Part shown: in pieces, positions 58,674 to 64,000 of the stretch
Numbering within the stretch: the first letter of the stretch is position 1
Layout of the letters: every line of letters begins with the position of its first letter
The notes under the pieces: model-generated
Databases searched by the model: none
What the model was told of the DNA's origin: nothing
What the model saw: the letters and a program-made list of their open reading frames with translations, nothing else
Assembly: GCF_013387465.1 (NCBI RefSeq)
Contig: NZ_VYGV01000006.1
Span: 777,638 to 841,637 of the forward strand
Source: Hydrogenophaga aromaticivorans
Lineage (GTDB): Bacteria; Pseudomonadota; Gammaproteobacteria; Burkholderiales; Burkholderiaceae_C
Direction: 5' to 3'
DNA length: 64,000 nt
Position numbers and translations under genes: made by a program

Positions 58674-59507
58674 TCAGAGAGTGACCAGCATCATGGCCAG
58701 TGGCAACACGGGCAGCAGCGCATCCACCCGGTCCAGCACACCGCCGTGTCCTGGCAGGAGTTGGCTGGAGTCTTTCATGCCTGCGCTGCGTTTGACCAGC
58801 GATTCCAGCAGATCCCCCACCACGCTCATGGCGGTCAGGCCAATCACGGCCAGCCACGAAACCAGCTCGCCCAGCGTCTGCAGACGGGTGAACAGACTGG
58901 GCTGATCGGTGAGCTGCTGTCCATCGAACCAGCGCCATCCCAGTCCGAGCAACAGGACCCCCGCGAGCCCGCTGACCACCCCTTCCCAGCTCTTGCCGGG
59001 ACTCAGCGTGGGTGCCAGCTTGCGCCGCCCGAAGGCACGCCCGCCGGCATACGCCGCGATATCGGCCATCCAGACGAGGCTCAACACGGAGAGCAGAAAG
59101 CCCACCCCCAGTTGACGCGCCTGCACCAGCGCCAGCCAGGCACAGGCCAGCAACAACAGCCCCAGCCCCAGCCGGATCGCCGCAGGCCAGGCGCTCCAGC
59201 CAGCCACACCACGTCGCAGCATCACCACAGCCAGACCGACCCAGACCAGGGAAGACACCAGCCAGACCGGTCGCCAGGTCTGTTCCAGTCCACCCAGCAG
59301 CCAGAACGCCAGCAACGCCAGCCCCAAGCCCAGCCCCACAGCCTTGGCCATGGTTGGCGCACAGGCGTTGAGCCGTGCCCACTCCCAGCCGCCCGCCACC
59401 ATGAGCAGCAGCGACAACAATACAAAGGGCTCGCTGGACGGGTAGAACAAGGCGGGCAACAAGACCGCCATCAAGAGCAGCGCAGTGATGATGCGCTGTT
59501 TAAGCAT
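58674..59507 (-). CDS. cdsA: Phosphatidate cytidylyltransferase (CDP-diglyceride synthase)
   Basis: Makes CDP-diacylglycerol for phospholipid synthesis in the inner membrane. 277 aa from ATG 59507 ([20 protein letters not shown]). Multiple hydrophobic segments cover the protein, and the family signature is near the C-terminus: [20 protein letters not shown] followed by [16 protein letters not shown]. The first 8 bases overlap the end of uppS. The frame extends upstream without support. Confidence 0.97.
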   Translation of the reverse strand: MLKQRIITALLLMAVLLPALFYPSSEPFVLLSLLLMVAGGWEWARLNACAPTMAKAVGLGLGLALLAFWLLGGLEQTWRPVWLVSSLVWVGLAVVMLRRGVAGWSAWPAAIRLGLGLLLLACAWLALVQARQLGVGFLLSVLSLVWMADIAAYAGGRAFGRRKLAPTLSPGKSWEGVVSGLAGVLLLGLGWRWFDGQQLTDQPSLFTRLQTLGELVSWLAVIGLTAMSVVGDLLESLVKRSAGMKDSSQLLPGHGGVLDRVDALLPVLPLAMMLVTL

Positions 59508-60270
59508 GGTGTGGTCCGGCTTGGACACCCGTCGCCGGGCTCTTGACCACCTGATCCGATGTCTGACCAAAACGGCGCTCGCGACCGGCGTAGTCGGCGA
59601 AGGCGCGGTCCAGCTCCGCCGCATCAAAGTCGGGCCAGAGGCAGGGCGTAAAAAACAGTTCGGCGTAGGCGGCTTGCCAAAGCAGGAAGTTGCTGATCCG
59701 CATCTCGCCGCCGGTGCGGATCAGCAGGTCCGGATCGCCCGAATGCGCCAGCGCGGTGGTTTCACACAAACTGGCTTCGGTGATGTCACGCCCCTCGGCC
59801 ACCAGTCGGCGCGCCGCCTGCGCGATGTCCCAGCGCCCACCGTAGTTGAAACAGACGTTGAGCACCATGCGCTGGTTGTGGGCGGTGGCGTCCTGCGCCC
59901 GTTGCAGACCCTGAACCACCCTGGGCGAAAGCCCGCTGCGATCACCCGGAAAATACAGCCGCACGCCGTTCTTGGTCAGCTTGGGCACCTCGCGCGACAA
60001 GGCCATGACCAGCAGGTTCATCAAACCGGACACCTCGTCCACTGGACGGCTCCAGTTTTCGGAAGAAAAGGCAAAAACCGTGAGCACCTGAACACCTCGC
60101 TCCAGGCAAGCCCGCACCGTGTTGCGCAGTGCATCGACCCCTTGTTTGTGGCCGGCCACCCGCGGCAGATGGCGCCGCTGCGCCCAGCGGCCGTTGCCAT
60201 CCATCACGATGGCCACATGGTGCGGCACGATGACAGGAGATGTCGGATCGGAAGGCAAGGAATCGGTCAT
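59500..60270 (-). CDS. uppS: Undecaprenyl diphosphate synthase (cis-prenyltransferase)
   Basis: Builds the C55 lipid carrier for peptidoglycan and O-antigen from FPP and IPP. 256 aa from ATG 60270. The catalytic Asp24 is in [16 protein letters not shown]. The family markers [18 protein letters not shown] and [20 protein letters not shown] are intact. It overlaps cdsA by 8 bases and sits 44 bases after frr. An upstream TTG (60273) is not needed. Confidence 0.97.
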   Translation of the reverse strand: MTDSLPSDPTSPVIVPHHVAIVMDGNGRWAQRRHLPRVAGHKQGVDALRNTVRACLERGVQVLTVFAFSSENWSRPVDEVSGLMNLLVMALSREVPKLTKNGVRLYFPGDRSGLSPRVVQGLQRAQDATAHNQRMVLNVCFNYGGRWDIAQAARRLVAEGRDITEASLCETTALAHSGDPDLLIRTGGEMRISNFLLWQAAYAELFFTPCLWPDFDAAELDRAFADYAGRERRFGQTSDQVVKSPATGVQAGPHHA

Positions 60271-60313
60271 CAAGACACGGGTTCAGAAAACAGGCAAGGG
60301 TGACGCGAACGCG

Positions 60314-60874
60314 TCACACCGCCATGATGTCCTGCTCTTTGGAAGCGACCAGCCGATCCACCTCGTTGATCATGCGGTCGGTCAGCTTCTGGATGTCTTC
60401 TGTCGAACGGCGCTCGTCGTCTTCCGACGCCAGCTTGTCCTTGACCAGCTTCTTGACCGACTCGTTGGCGTCACGGCGCAGGTTGCGGATGGCCACCTTG
60501 GCCGACTCGCCCTCGCCCCGAACGACCTTGGTCAGCTCCTTGCGGCGCTCTTCGGTCATGGGCGGCATGGGCACGCGGATCAGGTCGCCCTGGCTGGACG
60601 GGTTCAGGCCCAGATCGGATTCGCGGATGGCTTTTTCGATCTTCGCGCCCATGCCCTTTTCCCACGGTGCCACACCAATCGTGCGGGCGTCGAGCAGCGT
60701 GAGGTTGGCCACTTGTGACAACGGCAACATGGATCCGTAGTAATCCACATGCACCGTGTCGAGCAGCTGGGGGTTGGGTCGTCCGGTTCGCACCTTGGCC
60801 AGGTTGCTCTTGAACGATTCCACCGACTGCTGCATCTTGTGTTCGGCGGTTTGGCGGACTTCAGCAATGCTCAT
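60314..60874 (-). CDS. frr: Ribosome recycling factor
   Basis: With EF-G splits the post-termination ribosome. 186 aa, normal length. Three-helix bundle domain I starts [20 protein letters not shown] and ends with [14 protein letters not shown]. The conserved [20 protein letters not shown] and [20 protein letters not shown] stretches are present. The start is ATG 60874. It is 42 bases after pyrH, in the standard tsf-pyrH-frr order. Confidence 0.98.
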   Translation of the reverse strand: MSIAEVRQTAEHKMQQSVESFKSNLAKVRTGRPNPQLLDTVHVDYYGSMLPLSQVANLTLLDARTIGVAPWEKGMGAKIEKAIRESDLGLNPSSQGDLIRVPMPPMTEERRKELTKVVRGEGESAKVAIRNLRRDANESVKKLVKDKLASEDDERRSTEDIQKLTDRMINEVDRLVASKEQDIMAV

Positions 60875-60916
60875 GAATGCTCCTCAATTCGACAGGTTTC
60901 GGTGAGTCGGTGGTTG

Positions 60917-61627
60917 TCAGACGTGGACCAGCGTGCCCTCGTCGCCACCGAGCACCACATTGCGCAGGGCGCCCGGCTTGAAAATCGAAAACACCTTGAC
61001 GGGCAGTTTCTGGTCTCGGCACAGCGCAAAGGCCGTGGCGTCCATCACCTGGAGGTTCTTGGCCATGGCTTCGTCAAAGGTCAGCGCTGTGTAACGGGTG
61101 GCATTCGGGTCCTTGTTCGGATCGGCACTGTAGACACCATCCACCTTGGTGGCCTTGAGAACGATCTCGGCACCGATTTCAGCGCCACGCAGTGCGGCGG
61201 CGGTGTCGGTGGTGAAAAACGGGTTGCCGGTGCCGGCCGCAAAAACAACCACTTTGCCCTCTTCGAGGTACTGCAGCGCCTTGGGGCGGACATAAGGTTC
61301 GACCACCTGCTCGATGGCGATGGCCGACATGACCCGCGCCACCAGGCCAGCTTTTTCCATGGTGTCGGCCAGTGCGAGCGAGTTCATGACCGTGGCCAGC
61401 ATGCCCATGTAGTCGGCCGTGGCACGGTCCATACCCACCGAGCCCCCCGCCACGCCACGGAAAATGTTGCCGCCGCCGATGACGATGGCCACCTCCACGC
61501 CGAGGCGCGTGACTTCGGCGATCTCTTCCACCATGCGAACGATGGTGGCGCGGTTGATACCGAATGCATCGTCACCCATCAGGGCTTCACCCGACAATTT
61601 GAGAAGGATGCGTTTATAGGCTGGCAT
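60917..61627 (-). CDS. pyrH: Uridylate kinase
   Basis: Phosphorylates UMP to UDP; hexameric and regulated by UTP and GTP in the family. 236 aa from ATG 61627 ([20 protein letters not shown]); the upstream TTG two codons earlier is less likely. The amino acid kinase fold has [21 protein letters not shown] [15 protein letters not shown], and [20 protein letters not shown]. Separated from tsf by a strong terminator, so it probably has its own promoter as well. Confidence 0.98.
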   Translation of the reverse strand: MPAYKRILLKLSGEALMGDDAFGINRATIVRMVEEIAEVTRLGVEVAIVIGGGNIFRGVAGGSVGMDRATADYMGMLATVMNSLALADTMEKAGLVARVMSAIAIEQVVEPYVRPKALQYLEEGKVVVFAAGTGNPFFTTDTAAALRGAEIGAEIVLKATKVDGVYSADPNKDPNATRYTALTFDEAMAKNLQVMDATAFALCRDQKLPVKVFSIFKPGALRNVVLGGDEGTLVHV

Positions 61628-61738
61628 GGGCAACTTTCAGGAAATCAGATATCGGTAGGCTCAACCGGCAAGTGTACCGAGGAGCCGGCACAGAACGCCC
61701 CGGCCAGCGACACAATCGCCGCAATAACAGGGGATCAC

Positions 61739-61772
61739 ACAAGACAACGGGCCTTGCGGCCCGTTGTCTTGT
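61739..61772 (-). terminator. Strong hairpin after tsf
   Basis: A perfect 15-bp stem: 61739-61753 pairs with 61758-61772 around TTGC. On the minus strand no long T-run follows (the stem ends in TTGT and then GTGATCC), but the stem itself is strong. It lies between tsf and pyrH and may act as a partial attenuator. Confidence 0.7.
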
Positions 61773-61806
61773 CTCTGCGAAGGGGCTGGCAGTGTCCAGC
61801 GCCGGA

Positions 61807-62724
61807 TCAGGCGCCCTTGGCAGCGGCCACTTGCGCGGCGACTTCGGCGGCAAAATCGTCCACTTTCTTCTCGATGCCCTCGCCCACCACATACATGGTG
61901 AAGCCTTTGACGGTCGTGCCACTGGCCTTGAGCATCTGCTCGACGGTCTGCTTGTCGTTCTTCACGAAGGCCTGGTTGAACAGGCTGACTTCCTTCAGGT
62001 ACTTCTGCACCGCGCCGTCGATGCGCTTGGCGGTGATCTCGGCGCTCTGCGCCGGCTTGCCGGCAGCCAGGAGTTCCTTGTTGGCCTCATCAGCCTTGGC
62101 AGCGGCCACCGAGCGCTCGCGCTCAATGAACTCGGCCGGTACGTCAGCGCTGGTCAACGCCACAGGCTTCATGGCGGCGATGTGCATCGCCGTGTCCTTG
62201 GCGGGCACTTCTTCGCCATCGAACTCCACCACCACGCCGATACGGGTGCCGTGCAGGTAGCTCACCAGCTTGGCGCCGTTGCTGTAGTGCTTGAAGCGGC
62301 GGAAGCTCATGTTCTCGCCGATCTTGCCAATCAGGCCTTTGCGCACGTCTTCGAGCGTGGGGCCAAAGCTGTCCTGGCTGTAAGGCAGAGCGCCCAGCGC
62401 TTCGACGCTGGCCGGGTTGTGCTCGGCGACCAGCTTGGCTGCGGCGTTGGCCAAGGCCAGGAAGCTGTCGTTCTTGGTCACGAAGTCGGTTTCGCAGTTC
62501 ACTTCGATCAGGCCACCGGTGGTGCCGTTGATGAAGCCAGCGACCACGCCTTCGGCGGTCACGCGGCTGGCGGCTTTGCCCGCCTTGGTACCCAGCTTGA
62601 CGCGCAGCAACTCCTCGGCCTTGGCCATGTCGCCATCGGCCTCGGTCAGCGCTTTCTTGCACTCCATCATGGGTGCGTCGGTCTTGGCGCGCAGTTCAGC
62701 GACCATGCTTGCGGTAATTGCCAT
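61807..62724 (-). CDS. tsf: Translation elongation factor Ts
   Basis: Nucleotide exchange factor for EF-Tu. 305 aa from ATG 62724 ([20 protein letters not shown]). The N-terminal UBA-like domain holds [20 protein letters not shown]; the core has [19 protein letters not shown] with the TDFV motif; and C-terminal subdomains follow. The start is supported by family length. It is downstream of rpsB with an attenuating hairpin in between. Confidence 0.98.
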   Translation of the reverse strand: MAITASMVAELRAKTDAPMMECKKALTEADGDMAKAEELLRVKLGTKAGKAASRVTAEGVVAGFINGTTGGLIEVNCETDFVTKNDSFLALANAAAKLVAEHNPASVEALGALPYSQDSFGPTLEDVRKGLIGKIGENMSFRRFKHYSNGAKLVSYLHGTRIGVVVEFDGEEVPAKDTAMHIAAMKPVALTSADVPAEFIERERSVAAAKADEANKELLAAGKPAQSAEITAKRIDGAVQKYLKEVSLFNQAFVKNDKQTVEQMLKASGTTVKGFTMYVVGEGIEKKVDDFAAEVAAQVAAAKGA

Positions 62725-62773
62725 TTCAGTTCTCCGTTGGCCGCCTTCCCCGAATGGGCCGGGCGGACTTTTC

Positions 62774-62785
62774 AATTGATCAATT
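62774..62785. promoter_or_regulatory. 12-base perfect palindrome upstream of tsf
   Basis: AATTGATCAATT in the rpsB-tsf gap, A/T-rich in a GC-rich background. It could be part of a tsf promoter or an mRNA feature; there is no further support. Confidence 0.3.
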
Positions 62786-62798
62786 TTGCTTGTGAAAA

Positions 62799-62817
62799 AG
62801 GGGCTACAGGAGCCCCT
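62799..62817 (-). terminator. Terminator/attenuator between rpsB and tsf
   Basis: On the minus strand a 7-bp stem (AGGGGCT/AGCCCCT) with a 5-base loop is followed by TTTTTCAC. It is a normal Rho-independent shape, so rpsB transcripts may partly end here, lowering tsf expression relative to rpsB. Confidence 0.8.
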
Positions 62818-62837
62818 CTTTCGCGCTGCGGCGAGGC

Positions 62838-63593
62838 TCAGGCGGCCGCGTCTTCCTTGACTTCGACGAACTCGTCGGAGCCTTCGGCCTTGACAGCCTT
62901 GACGACGTCGTTGACGGCGTTGGAGCGGCCTTCGAGGATCGCGTCAGCGATACCGCGGGCGTACAGCGCAACGGCACGGGCCGAGTCGTCGTTACCGGGG
63001 ATCACGTAGTCGATGCCAACCGGGTTGTGGTTGGTGTCAACCACGCCCACCAGCGGGATGCCCAACTTCTGGGCTTCAAGGATGGTGATCTTGTGGAAGC
63101 CCACGTCGATCACGAAGATGGCGTCGGGCAGCGCGGTCATGTCCTGGATGCCGCCGATGTCCTTTTCCAGCTTTTCCATTTCGCGAGCAAACATCAGTTG
63201 CTCTTTCTTGGTCATGCTTTCCAGGCCGGCTTCTTGCTGGGCCTGCATGTCCTTCAAACGCTTGATGGAGGTCTTGACCGTCTTGAAGTTGGTCAGCATG
63301 CCGCCGAGCCAGCGCTGGTCAACAAAAGGCACGCCAGCACGGCGGGCTTCCTGGGCCACGATGTCGCGCGACTGGCGCTTGGTGCCCACCATCAGGACGG
63401 TGCCGCGGTTGGCGGACAGGTTGCGCACGAACTTGGCGGCTTCTTCGAACATCGGCAACGTCTTTTCGAGGTTGACGATGTGGATTTTGTTGCGGTGACC
63501 GAAGATGTACGGAGCCATCTTGGGGTTCCAGAAGCGGGTTTGGTGACCGAAGTGGACACCAGCTTCCAGCATTTCGCGCATGGAGATAGACAT
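62838..63593 (-). CDS. rpsB: 30S ribosomal protein S2
   Basis: Component of the small ribosomal subunit. 251 aa. It begins [20 protein letters not shown] and contains [20 protein letters not shown] and [20 protein letters not shown], both diagnostic of S2. The acidic tail ends VEVKEDAAA. The start is ATG 63593. It is the first gene of the long minus-strand cluster, with a TATAAT about 172 bases upstream and a leader in which autoregulation could act. Confidence 0.98.
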   Translation of the reverse strand: MSISMREMLEAGVHFGHQTRFWNPKMAPYIFGHRNKIHIVNLEKTLPMFEEAAKFVRNLSANRGTVLMVGTKRQSRDIVAQEARRAGVPFVDQRWLGGMLTNFKTVKTSIKRLKDMQAQQEAGLESMTKKEQLMFAREMEKLEKDIGGIQDMTALPDAIFVIDVGFHKITILEAQKLGIPLVGVVDTNHNPVGIDYVIPGNDDSARAVALYARGIADAILEGRSNAVNDVVKAVKAEGSDEFVEVKEDAAA

Positions 63594-63876
63594 GAGATTT
63601 CTTTCCAGAGGTTGGGACTAAAATCCAGCCCTGATCGTCATGAGCGAATGAGGCCAACAGGCTTCATCACAAGCTCCGACAACACCCGGTTGGGCTGGTT
63701 TGCGATTACCTTGCTCTCGGGCTCCGGGAAAAATACCCAGAACACCCTCCAGCAAAGCCAATCGATTATAGCAGGCCCATCCTTGCCACTGACATTGCCA
63801 ACATCAAGCCCAAAGTGGAAACGCTGGACTCCTCATTCGATGGCACCATCGAAACAATGACTGCGGCCTGATCACC
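63594..63876. promoter_or_regulatory. Divergent region upstream of rpsB and the NAD(P)H-hydrate repair gene
   Basis: 283 bases. On the minus strand a perfect TATAAT (63770-63765) is the likely rpsB -10, leaving a leader of roughly 165 bases before the rpsB ATG. No good -35 is visible. The rest has no gene; the promoter of the plus-strand gene should lie in 63771-63876. Confidence 0.5.
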
Positions 63877-64000
63877 ATGCGGCGTGTCGGCATTCATGGA
63901 ACGGAACCGCTGTACGGCCTGGAGGCGACGCGCTCGATAGAGCGCACCGCCTCCAGCGCCCTGCCACCCCACACACTGATGGCCCGAGCAGGCCTCCGCG
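63877..64000 (+). CDS. nnr: Bifunctional NAD(P)H-hydrate repair enzyme, N-terminal start (cut by the window end)
   Basis: 41 codons of a YjeF-type protein are visible from ATG 63877: GTEPLYGLEATRSIERTASS followed by ALPPHTLMARAGL. This is the typical epimerase-domain start (initial strand, then IEQ/IER helix and LPPxxLMxRAG) of the NAD(P)HX epimerase, usually fused to the ADP/ATP-dependent dehydratase. The rest lies outside, so whether the dehydratase domain is present is not known. Divergent from rpsB. No strong ribosome binding site is seen. Confidence 0.7.
   Translation, partial: MRRVGIHGTEPLYGLEATRSIERTASSALPPHTLMARAGLR

Overview
The window is high-GC chromosomal DNA of a betaproteobacterium, order Burkholderiales. 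It most resembles Comamonadaceae and possibly Hydrogenophaga, but the genus is an inference from gene order and protein flavour rather than from a marker gene. Almost everything is core genome: 53 protein genes, two of them cut by the window edges. I see no rRNA or tRNA gene, CRISPR array, transposase, prophage or restriction system.

Layout. 1-8.7 kb (minus strand): hisS (cut), ispG, rodZ-like, pilF/pilW-like, rlmN, ndk, rluB, scpB, rluD; several neighbours share start/stop bases. 8.8-13.8 kb: bamD, a DinG/XPD-type helicase, an orphan PP2C phosphatase and zapE. 13.8-19.6 kb: the 2-oxoglutarate dehydrogenase operon sucA-odhB-lpdA, followed by an ArsR-type regulator and prpE. 22.5-31.4 kb is the least conserved part: an isochorismatase-like hydrolase, NlpC/P60 peptidase, diheme cytochrome c, methyltransferase, FadL-type porin, two Crp/Fnr-family regulators, PRC-barrel protein, L,D-transpeptidase, a small secreted protein and a small conserved unknown. 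31.5-37.7 kb: the pyruvate dehydrogenase operon aceE-aceF-lpdA, whose E3 carries its own lipoyl domain, divergent from a PAS sensor kinase/FixJ-type regulator pair. 41-48 kb: folD, a DUF4149 membrane protein, greA, and carA - unknown small gene - carB. 48.3-63.6 kb (minus strand): the rpsB-tsf-pyrH-frr-uppS-cdsA-dxr-rseP-bamA-ompH-lpxD-fabZ-lpxA-lpxB-rnhB-trmH-like cluster for translation, isoprenoid/phospholipid synthesis and outer-membrane assembly. The last 124 bases hold the start of a divergent NAD(P)H-hydrate repair gene.

How the parts connect. PDH and OGDH feed the TCA cycle and each has its own E3. prpE activates propionate to propionyl-CoA. The lpx/bam/ompH/rseP/cdsA/uppS block, bamD and rodZ together build the envelope. 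In the accessory stretch, a TTGAT-N4-GTCAA site sits at class II spacing upstream of the cytochrome c gene, and a perfect TTGAT-N4-ATCAA site lies just upstream of the FadL-type gene. Two Crp/Fnr-family regulators are encoded close by, so an oxygen- or redox-linked regulon is plausible, although neither local regulator has the full set of FNR-type residues.

I found no clear new system. The best leads are this Crp/Fnr neighbourhood, the sensor pair facing the PDH operon, the unknown gene inside carAB, a short coding-like frame at 27.2-27.3 kb, and several perfect inverted repeats in promoters. Many genes start at GTG or TTG, or overlap the upstream gene by 1-8 bases; start choices are explained in each entry.
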